Part shown: positions 41,489 to 50,272 of the stretch, piece by piece
Layout: each line of letters begins with the position of its first letter
Numbering within the stretch: the stretch's first letter is position 1
Assembly (NCBI GenBank): GCA_036677145.1
Contig: JAKFFF010000049.1
Location: 1 to 64,000, forward strand
Source of the DNA: CADEED01 sp036677145
Lineage (GTDB): Bacteria; Pseudomonadota; Gammaproteobacteria; Steroidobacterales; Steroidobacteraceae
Direction of reading: 5' to 3'
DNA length: 64,000 nucleotides
The notes under the pieces: generated by a model
Seen by the model: the letters and a program-made list of their open reading frames with translations, nothing else
Database searches by the model: none
Told to the model about the DNA's origin: nothing
Program-made: the position numbers and the translations under genes

Positions 41489-42598
41489 ATGGCAAGCATC
41501 GTGCGGCACGACTGGTCGATCGACGAGATCGAAGCCTTGTTCAAATTGCCCTTCTCCGAACTCATGTTCCGCGCGCAGGAAACCCATCGCGCGAACCAGC
41601 CCGCCAACGCCGTGCAGATGAGCACGCTGCTTTCGATCAAGACCGGCGCCTGTCCCGAGGATTGCGCGTACTGCCCACAGAGCGTTCGCTACGACACCGG
41701 TCTCGAGCGCGAGAAGCTGGTTCCGCTCGAAGAGGTGCGCACACGCGCGCAGGCCGCGAAGGATGCCGGCGCCACGCGCTTCTGCATGGGCGCCGCCTGG
41801 CGCAGCCCGAAGAAGCGCGACGTCGAAGCGGTGGCCGCGATGATCCGCGAAGTGCGCGCGCTCGGCATGGAGACCTGCGCGACGCTCGGCATGCTCACGC
41901 CCGACCAGGCGCACGAGCTCAAGGACGCCGGCCTCGATTACTACAACCACAACGTCGACACGTCGCCGGAGTTCTACGGCGAAATCATCACCACGCGCAC
42001 CTACCAGGACCGGCTCGACACGCTGGCCGCGGTGCGCGAAGCGGGGCTCAACGTCTGCTGCGGCGGCATCGTCGGAATGGGCGAGACCGTGCGCGATCGC
42101 GCGTCCATGCTCGCGACGCTCGCCAATCTTCCGCAGCACCCGGAAAGCGTGCCGATCAACCAGCTCGTGCGCGTGCCAGGCACGCCGCTCGCGGGCAAGG
42201 CCGACGTGGATCCGTTCGATTTCGTGCGCACGATTGCGGTCGCGCGCGTCGTGATGCCGAAGGCGTTCGTGCGTTTGTCGGCCGGTCGCGAGGTCATGAG
42301 CGATGAATTGCAGTCGCTGTGTTTCCTCGCCGGCGCGAATTCGATCTTCTACGGCGAGAAGCTGCTGACGACCGGGAATCCGGATGTCGCGCGCGATCGC
42401 GCGTTGCTTGCGCGTCTCGGGATCGAGCCTATGGCTCGTCTTGACGAACAGCCGCTCGTTCCGCCGGGACTCGCCGCGAACGGCGGCGCGGATCAGCACG
42501 CGCAGGGTGAGGCGGAGCACGTACATGGCCCCGGCTGCTCGCATGCTCATGCGCCCGCAAGGCCGGGGGCGTCGTGCAACGCGACCCGGCAGCGCTGA
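41489..42598 (+). CDS. bioB: Biotin synthase
   Basis: A 369-residue radical SAM enzyme inserting sulfur into dethiobiotin. The 4Fe-4S ligands are in TGACPEDCAYCPQS and the 2Fe-2S auxiliary ligands further on. YYNHNVDTSPEFYG and GGIVGMGE are conserved. I chose ATG 41489 because AAGGG is well spaced; ATG 41483 is two codons earlier. The C-terminus has a His/Cys-rich extension (ADQHAQGEAEHVHGPGCSHAHA) beyond the E. coli length. It overlaps bioF by 25 bp. Confidence 0.96.
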   Translation: MASIVRHDWSIDEIEALFKLPFSELMFRAQETHRANQPANAVQMSTLLSIKTGACPEDCAYCPQSVRYDTGLEREKLVPLEEVRTRAQAAKDAGATRFCMGAAWRSPKKRDVEAVAAMIREVRALGMETCATLGMLTPDQAHELKDAGLDYYNHNVDTSPEFYGEIITTRTYQDRLDTLAAVREAGLNVCCGGIVGMGETVRDRASMLATLANLPQHPESVPINQLVRVPGTPLAGKADVDPFDFVRTIAVARVVMPKAFVRLSAGREVMSDELQSLCFLAGANSIFYGEKLLTTGNPDVARDRALLARLGIEPMARLDEQPLVPPGLAANGGADQHAQGEAEHVHGPGCSHAHAPARPGASCNATRQR

Positions 42599-43752
42599 GC
42601 GCCGCGCTCGCGGATCTCGAGCAGCAGAATCTGCGGCGCACGCGCCGCGTGATGCCGCGCGCCGGCCTCATCAATTTTTGCAGTAACGATTACCTCGGAC
42701 TCGCGGCCCATCCGGAGGTCGCGCGCGCATTCGTCGAGGCGGCGAACACCCACGGCGTGGGCAGCGGCGCGTCGCATCTCGTGACCGGTCACGGGGTCGA
42801 ACACGAGGCGCTGGAAGAAGAACTCGCGGCCTTCACCGGGCGCGAAAAGGCGCTGGTCTTCTCCACGGGCTACATGGCCAATATGGGCGTCATTAGCGCA
42901 CTGGCGGATCAAAAAGCCCTGTTGGTCTCCGACAAGCTCAATCATGCGTCATTGGTCGACGGTTGCCGGCTGACAGGCGCGGAGCTGCGGCGTTACCCGC
43001 ATGCCGATGCGGCGCGCGCCGGCGAACTCATCGCGAAGGCCGCGCCGGGTTCAAAAACGCGCCTGCTCATCACCGACGGCGTGTTCAGCATGGACGGTGA
43101 TGTCGCGCCGTTGCCGGCGCTGGCGAGCGCCGCCCGCGATGCGAAGGCGTGGCTCGTCGTCGACGACGCGCACGGACTCGGAGTGCTGGGTGCGCGCGGC
43201 CGCGGCTCATGCGAGCAATTCGGTTTGTCGAGTGACGATGTGCCGGTGCTCATCGGCACCTTTGGCAAGGCATTCGGCACGTTCGGCGCCTTCGTCGCGG
43301 GTGATGCGGACCTCATCGAGTTCCTCATCCAGAAGGCGCGCACCTATATCTACACGACGGCGTTGCCGCCCGCGGTGGCCGCCGCCACGCGCGCCGCGCT
43401 GCGCGTGAGCGAGCGCGAATCGTGGCGGCGCGAGAAAGTCCTGGCGCTCGCGCGGCGTTTTCGGGCGCGGCTCGAAGCGCGCGGCGTCGAATCATCCCCA
43501 ATGACCGGCGTCTCCGAGCCAGGCGCTACCACTCCCATCCAGCCGGTGGTGCTGGGCGAGGCGGCGCGGGCGATCGACGTGAGCCGGCAACTCGAGGCAC
43601 GCGGATTTCTCGTCGCGGCGATTCGTCCGCCCACGGTGCCGGCGGGCACCGCGCGACTGCGCGTCACGCTCTCGGCCGCGCACGAAGAATCGCAGGTGGA
43701 TGCGCTGGCAGACGCCATCGCGGATGTCGTGCCGCAAGTGGTGGCCGCATGA
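42574..43752 (+). CDS. bioF: 8-amino-7-oxononanoate synthase
   Basis: A 392-residue PLP-dependent alpha-oxoamine synthase joining pimeloyl-ACP/CoA and alanine. The N-terminal INFCSNDYLGLAAHPEV, VVDDAHGLGVLG and the PLP Lys in GTFGKAFGTFGAFVAG are present. It begins with GTG at 42574 inside the bioB 3' end and overlaps bioC as ATGA. Confidence 0.96.
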   Translation: MQRDPAALSAALADLEQQNLRRTRRVMPRAGLINFCSNDYLGLAAHPEVARAFVEAANTHGVGSGASHLVTGHGVEHEALEEELAAFTGREKALVFSTGYMANMGVISALADQKALLVSDKLNHASLVDGCRLTGAELRRYPHADAARAGELIAKAAPGSKTRLLITDGVFSMDGDVAPLPALASAARDAKAWLVVDDAHGLGVLGARGRGSCEQFGLSSDDVPVLIGTFGKAFGTFGAFVAGDADLIEFLIQKARTYIYTTALPPAVAAATRAALRVSERESWRREKVLALARRFRARLEARGVESSPMTGVSEPGATTPIQPVVLGEAARAIDVSRQLEARGFLVAAIRPPTVPAGTARLRVTLSAAHEESQVDALADAIADVVPQVVAA

Positions 43753-44639
43753 GCGCACCCGATCCACGCGCGGTCTTTTCGCTCGATCGGCGCGCGGTGG
43801 CGCAGGCTTTCGATCGCGCGAGCGGGAGTTACGACGCGGCGGCCGCGCTGCAGGAACGCGTGCGCAACGAGCTCATCGCGCGCGTCGCGGAGCTCAAGGT
43901 GATGCCGCAAACCGTGCTCGACCTGGGCGCCGGAACGGGTCACGGTTCGCGCGCGTTGAAGCGCCGCTTTCCCAAGGCGCTCATCGTCGCGGCCGACATC
44001 GCCCCGGGCATGCTCGAACGCGCGAAGCACCAGTCGCGCTGGCTGCGGCGTTTCGAGCGCGTGCGCGCCGATGCGTACACATTGCCGTTTCGCGACGCGT
44101 CCTTCGACCTCGTGTTTTCGAGCCTCATGCTGCAGTGGTGCGACGATCTCGACGCGGCGTTTTCCGAGCTGGCGCGAGTGCTCAAACCCGGCGGGCTGTT
44201 GCTGTTCAGCACGTTCGGTCCCGGCACACTCGCCGAGCTGCGCGATGCCTGGGCCGCGGGTGATGCGTCGAACAATCACGTGAACCATTTCTTCGATCCG
44301 CACGCGCTCGGCAGCGCGCTCATGCACGCGGGACTCGCGGAGCCGGTGCTGGATGTCGACCGTATCGTGATGGGATATCCCGACGCGCTCGCGTTGATGC
44401 GTGAGCTCAAGTCGATCGGCGCCCACAACGTCACGAATGGCCGGCCGCGCGGCCTCACCGGACGCGGCCGTTTCGCGGCGATGACGCGCGCCTATGAATC
44501 CCTGCGTCGCGACGGGAAATTGCCCGCGACGTACGAGGTGATCCACGCGACCTCGTGGGGCGCCGAGCGGCGCGCGACCCATGATTTCCCGCACGAAACC
44601 GTCATCTCACCGAGCCAGATCAGGAGAAAAGGGGACTGA
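43749..44639 (+). CDS. bioC: Malonyl-ACP O-methyltransferase
   Basis: A 296-residue SAM-dependent methyltransferase that primes pimelate synthesis. The SAM motif is TVLDLGAGTGHGSRALKRRF, with VRADAYTLPFRDASFDLVFSSLMLQWCDD and the BioC-like NHVNHFFDPHALG. The start is set by the ATGA overlap with bioF. The partner esterase BioH is not in the window. Confidence 0.93.
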   Translation: MSAPDPRAVFSLDRRAVAQAFDRASGSYDAAAALQERVRNELIARVAELKVMPQTVLDLGAGTGHGSRALKRRFPKALIVAADIAPGMLERAKHQSRWLRRFERVRADAYTLPFRDASFDLVFSSLMLQWCDDLDAAFSELARVLKPGGLLLFSTFGPGTLAELRDAWAAGDASNNHVNHFFDPHALGSALMHAGLAEPVLDVDRIVMGYPDALALMRELKSIGAHNVTNGRPRGLTGRGRFAAMTRAYESLRRDGKLPATYEVIHATSWGAERRATHDFPHETVISPSQIRRKGD

Positions 44640-44656
44640 TTCATCGGTCCTCGACC

Positions 44657-45346
44657 ATGAGCGGATTTTTCATCACGGGTACGGACACGGGCGTCGGCAA
44701 GACGCTGGTCGCGACGGCGCTCGCGCGCGCCTTCGTGGCGCGCGGGCTGCGCACGGCGGTGATGAAGCCGGTGGCCGCGGGTGTCATCTCCACGGCCGAC
44801 GGACCGCGCAACGACGACGCGCTGGAGTTGTTAGGCGCGGGCAACGTGCCGGCGCCCTACGAGGACGTGAACCCCTGGCTGCTGTCGACGCCGGCCTCAC
44901 CGCACCTGGCCGCGCTTGCCGATGGCGTGACGATCACGCACGAGCGGATCCTGGCGGCACAACGCCGCCTGGCCGCGCACAGCGACGTGCTGGTGGTCGA
45001 AGGCGCGGGCGGCTGGCTCGCGCCGATTTCCGCGACCGAGACCATGGCCGACGTCGCCGAAAAACTCGCGCTGCCGGTGATTCTCGTAGTGGGTTTGCGG
45101 CTCGGCTGCCTGAATCACGCGCTGCTCACGCGCGACGCCATCCGTTCGCGCGGGCTGCGCTTCGCTGGCTGGGTCGCCAATCGCCTGCACGAGGAGATGC
45201 CGCTCGTGCGCGAAAACACCGCGACGCTCTCCCAGCGCTTCGGAAAAGCGCCGCTGGGCACGGTTCCGGCGGGGGCGGCGAAAGCCTCGCGCGAGGGGCT
45301 CGCGCCATGGGCGTCCGAGATCGCGAAGAATCTCGTAAGTCTTTGA
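44657..45346 (+). CDS. bioD: ATP-dependent dethiobiotin synthetase
   Basis: A 229-residue P-loop carboxylase forming the ureido ring of dethiobiotin. Walker A is FFITGTDTGVGKTLVATAL. The substrate Lys is in AVMKPVAAGV, and VLVVEGAGGWLAPIS is present. Last gene of bioBFCD, 17 bp after bioC. Confidence 0.96.
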   Translation: MSGFFITGTDTGVGKTLVATALARAFVARGLRTAVMKPVAAGVISTADGPRNDDALELLGAGNVPAPYEDVNPWLLSTPASPHLAALADGVTITHERILAAQRRLAAHSDVLVVEGAGGWLAPISATETMADVAEKLALPVILVVGLRLGCLNHALLTRDAIRSRGLRFAGWVANRLHEEMPLVRENTATLSQRFGKAPLGTVPAGAAKASREGLAPWASEIAKNLVSL

Positions 45347-45367
45347 GTCACTCGGTAAATTCGCTGG

Positions 45368-45373
45368 TATAGT
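45368..45373 (+). promoter_or_regulatory. Extended -10 element before the DUF2244 gene
   Basis: TGGTATAGT (45365-45373) is an extended -10 box. TTGAGT, 19 bp upstream, is a poor -35. The box ends 8 bp before the GTG, so the mRNA would be leaderless. Confidence 0.45.
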
Positions 45374-45381
45374 CGCGCCCC

Positions 45382-45882
45382 GTGCAAGCCGCCGTTCGCC
45401 ATATCGACATCGCTCCGCATTGCTCCCTGAGCACCCGCGGCGCACTGGTGTTCTTCGGCTCGATCTGCCTGGTGACTTTCGGTGTCGCGACCGCGGCGAC
45501 CCTGCTGGGTTTCTGGCCGGTACTGCCCTTTGCCGGAGCGGAGATGGCGCTCCTCGGATGGGCCCTGTACACGAGCATGCAAAGACGCCATGAGCACGAA
45601 TCGATCGACGTCACCGAAAACGAAGTCGTGATCGAGTACACGCCCGCGCACCAAACTCCGCAGCGCGTCGTGTTCCCGCGCCACTGGGCCCGGGTTAAAA
45701 TCCGCCGCCCGAATTCGCCCCTCCACCGCGGCCAGCTCGTGATCGAGTCGCATGGCCGGGCATATGAGGTAGGAAAGTTTCTGACAGAGGAGGAGCGTCG
45801 CCAGCTGGCCGCGCATCTGCGGCGCCTTATTGGCGATATGAACCAATCGCCGGCTCTGCCGCGCAACGGTTCACCGGACTAA
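45382..45882 (+). CDS. DUF2244 domain-containing membrane protein
   Basis: A 166-residue protein with two adjacent membrane helices near the N-terminus (LVFFGSICLVTFGVATAATLLG and LPFAGAEMALLGWALYT) and a cytoplasmic beta domain (VVIEYTPAHQTPQRVVFPRHWARVKI). This family is commonly found next to cytochrome oxidase genes, as here, but its function is not established. Start is GTG without a Shine-Dalgarno. It ends 18 bp before coxB. Confidence 0.85.
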   Translation: MQAAVRHIDIAPHCSLSTRGALVFFGSICLVTFGVATAATLLGFWPVLPFAGAEMALLGWALYTSMQRRHEHESIDVTENEVVIEYTPAHQTPQRVVFPRHWARVKIRRPNSPLHRGQLVIESHGRAYEVGKFLTEEERRQLAAHLRRLIGDMNQSPALPRNGSPD

Positions 45883-45900
45883 GTTTTCTTGAGGTCATCG

Positions 45901-46806
45901 ATGAGCTTTCACATGAAGAACGCCAAGGCGCGCCGTGCAATGCAGGCCGCATCCGCCATTTTGTTCGCCGCATTCGGCTCGGCAGCACACGCCAACTGGG
46001 GTGGGCTGAACATGCCCGAGGGTGTGACGATCCTGAGCCGCAAGATCTTCGGCCTGCACATGCTGATCCTGTGGATCTGCGTGGCGCTCGCCGTCGTGGT
46101 GTTCGGCGTGATGATCTACTCGCTGGTGAAGTTCCGCCGCTCCAAGGGCGCGGAAGCGGACACGACGCTGGTCCACAGCACCAAGGTCGAAATCATCTGG
46201 ACCGTCATCCCGATCCTGATCCTCGTCGGCATGGCGGTGCCGATCGCGCGGACGCTCATCGAGATCGAGGACATGGGCAAGGTCGACCTCAACATCAAGG
46301 TCACCGGCTACCAGTGGAAGTGGGAATACGAATACCTGGGCGAAAACGTCAGCCTGTTCTCGACGCTGAAGCGCGACAGTGACGCCGCCCGCCAACTCGA
46401 TTCGGGCATCGACCCGAAGTCGGTCGAGCACTATCTACTCGACGTGGACAATCCGCTGGTGATCCCGGCCGGACAGAAGGTCCGCTTCCTGCTCACCGCG
46501 CACGACGTGATCCACGCCTGGTGGGTGCCGGACTTCGGCATGAAGAAAGACGCTATTCCGGGTTTCGTGAACGAGATCTGGGTCCAGGTGGACGCCGACA
46601 AGGTCGGCACCTATCGCGGACAGTGCGCCGAACTCTGCGGCCGCGATCACGGCTTCATGCCGATCGTCGTCGAGGTGGTGTCGCCGGCCGAGTTCGAGGC
46701 CTGGCTGCGCACGAAGAAGGCGGAAGCGAAGCTCGCCGGCGGCTCGCCGACGGATCCGGTTGAGCAAGCGACTATTGCTGCCGCTCCCGCCGCGATCGCC
46801 CGTTAA
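45901..46806 (+). CDS. coxB: Cytochrome c oxidase subunit II
   Basis: A 301-residue subunit of aa3-type oxidase. It has a signal peptide (ILFAAFGSAAHA), two membrane helices (about residues 45-68 and 88-110) and a periplasmic cupredoxin domain. The CuA ligands are in HAWWVPDFGMKK (His) and GQCAELCGRDHGFMPI (Cys, Glu, Cys, His, Met). The start at 45901 has GAGG six bases upstream. It accepts electrons from cytochrome c; there is no fused cytochrome c domain. First gene of the oxidase operon. Confidence 0.97.
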   Translation: MSFHMKNAKARRAMQAASAILFAAFGSAAHANWGGLNMPEGVTILSRKIFGLHMLILWICVALAVVVFGVMIYSLVKFRRSKGAEADTTLVHSTKVEIIWTVIPILILVGMAVPIARTLIEIEDMGKVDLNIKVTGYQWKWEYEYLGENVSLFSTLKRDSDAARQLDSGIDPKSVEHYLLDVDNPLVIPAGQKVRFLLTAHDVIHAWWVPDFGMKKDAIPGFVNEIWVQVDADKVGTYRGQCAELCGRDHGFMPIVVEVVSPAEFEAWLRTKKAEAKLAGGSPTDPVEQATIAAAPAAIAR

Positions 46807-46844
46807 GACTGCTCCAGCACAAGTTTCAGACGAGAAGTACCGAC

Positions 46845-48455
46845 ATGGCATACGAACACACTGCAGATTCCCACGCCGATCACGATCACCACGGCCCGGC
46901 CCACGGCTGGCGCCGCTGGGTCCTCGCGACGAATCACAAGGACATCGGCACGATGTACCTGATCTTCGCGTGCGTGATGTTCTTCGTCGGCGGCTTCATG
47001 GCGATGATCATTCGCGCGGAGCTGTTCCAGCCCGGCCTGCAGCTCGTCGATCCGCAGTTCTTCAACTCGATGACGACCATGCACGCGCTGGTCATGATCT
47101 TCGGCGCGGTCATGCCGGCCTGGACGGGCCTCGCGAACTGGATGATCCCGATGCAGGTGGGCGCGCCCGACATGGCGCTGCCGCGGCTGAACAACTTCTC
47201 GTTCTGGATCCTGCCGTTCGCGTTCACGCTGCTGCTGTCGACGCTGTTCGTTCCGGGCGGTGCGCCGGCCGGCGGCTGGACGCTGTATCCGCCGCTGTCG
47301 CTGCAGACCGGTGATGCGTTCCCGATGGCCATTTTTGCCATCCATCTGATGGGTGCCAGCTCGATCCTCGGCTCCATCAACGTGGTCGTCACGGTCATGA
47401 ACATGCGCGCGCCGGGCGTCGGCCTGCTGAACATGCCGCTGTTCTGCTGGAGCTGGCTGATCACGGCCTATCTACTGATCGCGACGATGCCGGTGCTCGC
47501 CGGCGCGGTGACCATGCTGCTCACCGACCACTTCTTCGCCACGACGTTCTTCTCGGCGTCGGGCGGCGGCGACCCGGTGATGTTCCAGCACATCTTCTGG
47601 TTCTTCGGTCACCCCGAGGTGTACATCCTGATCCTGCCGGCGTTCGGCATCATGTCGGAGATCATCCCGACGTTCTCGCGCAAGCCGCTGTTCGGTTACG
47701 ACGCGATGGTGTACGCGACCGCGGCCATTGCCTTTCTTTCCTTCATCGTGTGGGCGCACCACATGTTCACGGTGGGCATGCCGCTCGCCGGACAGCTGTT
47801 CTTCACGCTGTCGACGATGATGATTTCCATTCCCACGGGCGTGAAGGTGTTCAACTGGACCGCCACGATGTGGAAGGGCTCGCTGACGTTCGAAACGCCG
47901 ATGCTGTTCTCGCTCGCGTTCCTGTTCCTGTTCACGATCGGCGGCTTCTCGGGCCTGATGCTCGCGGTGGTGCCGGCTGACTTCCAGTATCACGACACGT
48001 ACTTCGTGGTGGCGCACTTCCACTACGTGCTCGTGCCCGGCGCGGTCTTCGCGATCATGGCCGGCGTGTATTACTGGCTGCCGAAGTGGACCGGCAGGAT
48101 GTACGACGAGAAGCTCGGCAAGATCCATTTCTGGCTCTCGGCGATCTTCGTCAACGTGTTGTTCTTCCCGCAGCACTTCCTCGGTCTCGCGGGCATGCCG
48201 CGCCGCATCCCTGACTACTCCACGCAGTTCGCCGACTGGAACATGGTGTCGTCGATCGGTGCGTTCGGCTTCGGCCTGTCGCAGCTGCTCTTCCCGTACA
48301 TCATCTGGAAGTGCGTCCAGGGCGGCGAGAAGGCGAAGGCGCGTTCCTGGGAAGGCGCGCACGGCCTGGAGTGGGAGCTCTCCTCCCCGCCGCCGTACCA
48401 CAGCTGGACCAAGCCGCCGTCCCGCGAAATCATCGCGCGCGGCGTCGAGCATTGA
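46845..48455 (+). CDS. ctaD: Cytochrome c oxidase subunit I
   Basis: A 536-residue, 12-helix haem-copper oxidase core. The haem a ligand His is in FNSMTTMHALVMIF. The CuB His and the His-Tyr crosslink are in WFFGHPEVYILILPAFG, with further CuB His in VWAHHMFTVG. The haem ligands lie in AHFHYVLVPGAVFA. The N-terminus is His-rich (HADHDHHGPAHG). Proton-pumping aa3 type. Confidence 0.98.
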   Translation: MAYEHTADSHADHDHHGPAHGWRRWVLATNHKDIGTMYLIFACVMFFVGGFMAMIIRAELFQPGLQLVDPQFFNSMTTMHALVMIFGAVMPAWTGLANWMIPMQVGAPDMALPRLNNFSFWILPFAFTLLLSTLFVPGGAPAGGWTLYPPLSLQTGDAFPMAIFAIHLMGASSILGSINVVVTVMNMRAPGVGLLNMPLFCWSWLITAYLLIATMPVLAGAVTMLLTDHFFATTFFSASGGGDPVMFQHIFWFFGHPEVYILILPAFGIMSEIIPTFSRKPLFGYDAMVYATAAIAFLSFIVWAHHMFTVGMPLAGQLFFTLSTMMISIPTGVKVFNWTATMWKGSLTFETPMLFSLAFLFLFTIGGFSGLMLAVVPADFQYHDTYFVVAHFHYVLVPGAVFAIMAGVYYWLPKWTGRMYDEKLGKIHFWLSAIFVNVLFFPQHFLGLAGMPRRIPDYSTQFADWNMVSSIGAFGFGLSQLLFPYIIWKCVQGGEKAKARSWEGAHGLEWELSSPPPYHSWTKPPSREIIARGVEH

Positions 48456-48457
48456 TC

Positions 48458-48589
48458 ATGAGCGAGATGACTCCCGCGGAAATCAGCGAGCGGCGCGCGA
48501 AGGCGCGTCGCTCCGCGATCATCCTCGGCCTCGTTGCCTTGTCGTTCTACATCGCGTTCATCGTGATGTCGGTGAGCAAGGCGGGCTGA
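48458..48589 (+). CDS. Small single-span protein, cytochrome oxidase small assembly-like
   Basis: 43 residues: a charged N-terminus (SERRAKARRSA) and one membrane helix (IILGLVALSFYIAFIVMSV). It sits between ctaD and ctaG, where many gammaproteobacteria encode a small hydrophobic protein annotated as a cytochrome oxidase small assembly protein. It begins 2 bp after the ctaD stop and ends 4 bp before ctaG. Confidence 0.75.
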   Translation: MSEMTPAEISERRAKARRSAIILGLVALSFYIAFIVMSVSKAG

Positions 48590-48593
48590 AGGC

Positions 48594-49148
48594 ATGAGCG
48601 AGGCGGACAAGCACGTGAACGAGAACAAGACACTGACGCTGAAGCTGCTGGGCTTCGCGTTGGGCAGCTTCGCGTTCGGTTTCGCGCTCGTGCCGCTGTA
48701 CGACGTGTTGTGCGAGATCACCGGCTTCGGCAACCAGCGCGCGCTCGTCGAGGCGCGCACGGTGGTGGAAGAGCCCGACGAATCGCGCACGATCACGCTC
48801 GACTTCATCACGGACCTGCCGTCGGTCGGCAACTGGGAGTTCCGTCCGCTCGTGGCCTCGATGCAGGTGCACCCCGGCCGGCTCTACGAAACCGAGTTCA
48901 TCGCGAAAAATCTGACCGGTCACGCGACCACCGCGCAGGCGATACCGAACATCGCCCCGGGCCGCGCCGCCGGATACTTCCGCAAGACCGAATGTTTCTG
49001 TTTCACACCGCAGAATTTCGCGGTGGACGAAGAGCGGCCGATGACGGTGCGCTTCGTGATCGATCCCGCGCTGCCGCGCTCGGTCGACCGGATCACCCTT
49101 TCGTATACTTTTTATGACGAGTTCACCCGCGTGAGCTCTTTGAACTAG
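48594..49148 (+). CDS. ctaG: Cytochrome c oxidase assembly protein CtaG/Cox11
   Basis: A 184-residue copper chaperone delivering Cu to the CuB site of subunit I. It has one N-terminal membrane helix (LLGFALGSFAFGFALVPLYDVL) and a periplasmic immunoglobulin-like domain with the copper motif CFCF in KTECFCFTPQNF. Conserved VPLYDVLCEITGFG follows the helix. Confidence 0.96.
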   Translation: MSEADKHVNENKTLTLKLLGFALGSFAFGFALVPLYDVLCEITGFGNQRALVEARTVVEEPDESRTITLDFITDLPSVGNWEFRPLVASMQVHPGRLYETEFIAKNLTGHATTAQAIPNIAPGRAAGYFRKTECFCFTPQNFAVDEERPMTVRFVIDPALPRSVDRITLSYTFYDEFTRVSSLN

Positions 49149-49162
49149 CACCAGGAAACTTC

Positions 49163-50038
49163 ATGAGCGCAGAAGCCGGCAATTATTACGTTCCCCATGA
49201 AAGCAAGTGGCCGATCATCGGTTCCGCGGCGTTTTTCACGCTGCTGCTCGGCGGCATCGCATTGCTCAATCACTGGCTGCCCGCCTGGGCGATGCTCCCG
49301 GGCTTCGCGCTCGTGGTGTACATGTTCATCGGCTGGTTCGGTGACGTGATCGACGAGAACCAGCGCGGCATCTACGGACTCGACGTCGACCGTTCGTTCC
49401 GCATGGGAATGATGTGGTTCATCTTCTCGGAAGTGATGTTCTTCGCCGCGTTCTTCGGCGCGCTCTTTTACGCACGTACCCTGTCGGTGCCGTGGCTCGG
49501 CGGTGAAGGCACGAAGGTCATCGGCAACGAGCTGCTGCATTCCGGCTTCGAGAACGCCTGGCCCACCAGCGGTCCGGATCGCCTCAGCCCGCGCGACGAC
49601 GGTTCGTTCGAGATCATTCCGGCGTTCGGACTGCCGGCGCTCAACACCATCATCCTGCTGATGTCGGGTGTGACGGTGACCATCGCTCACCATGCGCTGC
49701 GGGCCAACAAGCGCGCGATCCTCAACATCTTCCTCGCACTGACCTTCCTGCTGGGATTCCTGTTCGTGTATCTGCAGGCGCACGAGTACAGCGAAGCCTA
49801 TAACGAGCTGGGCCTGCAGCTCGGTACGGGCATCTACGGCTCGACGTTCTTCATGCTCACCGGCTTCCACGGATTCCACGTGACGCTCGGCGCGATCATG
49901 CTGCTGTGCATCTGGTTGCGGACCATGAAGGGACACTTCACGCCGGAGCGGCATTTCGCGTTCGAGGCGGTTGCCTGGTACTGGCATTTCGTCGACGTCG
50001 TGTGGTTAGGATTGTTCGTGTTCGTGTACTGGATCTGA
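49163..50038 (+). CDS. ctaE: Cytochrome c oxidase subunit III
   Basis: A 291-residue, seven-helix subunit. Conserved segments are FRMGMMWFIFSEVMFFAAFFGALFYAR, the C-terminal LTGFHGFHVTLGAIML and EAVAWYWHFVDVVWLGLFVFVYW. A loop of about 50 residues after helix 4 (EGTKVIGNELLHSGF...) is a normal variant in gammaproteobacteria. Last gene of the operon, followed by a strong terminator. Confidence 0.97.
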   Translation: MSAEAGNYYVPHESKWPIIGSAAFFTLLLGGIALLNHWLPAWAMLPGFALVVYMFIGWFGDVIDENQRGIYGLDVDRSFRMGMMWFIFSEVMFFAAFFGALFYARTLSVPWLGGEGTKVIGNELLHSGFENAWPTSGPDRLSPRDDGSFEIIPAFGLPALNTIILLMSGVTVTIAHHALRANKRAILNIFLALTFLLGFLFVYLQAHEYSEAYNELGLQLGTGIYGSTFFMLTGFHGFHVTLGAIMLLCIWLRTMKGHFTPERHFAFEAVAWYWHFVDVVWLGLFVFVYWI

Positions 50039-50070
50039 TCCGCCAGCACGGCTGACTGTTCAGCAACAAA

Positions 50071-50095
50071 GGGGCGTCGCGAGACGCCCCTTTTT
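50071..50095 (+). terminator. Rho-independent terminator of the cytochrome oxidase operon
   Basis: GGGGCGTC (50071-50078), a GCGA loop, GACGCCCC (50083-50090), then TTTTT. AAA before the stem extends pairing. It is 33 bp after the ctaE stop. Confidence 0.95.
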
Positions 50096-50272
50096 GTTTG
50101 GGGCTGCAGTGTCAGTCCCCTCCGACATCCTTCCCCCGAAGCCCTTGTTAGTCTCCAAGCACAACACGGCACGCGCGTTGTCCGCTCCGTCCTACATTTT
50201 CGCAGTTCCCGTTGGCGGTATCTTGGCGGGGTTTTGCCGAGTGCGACTCGCAACGCATCAGGAGCCCGCTGA

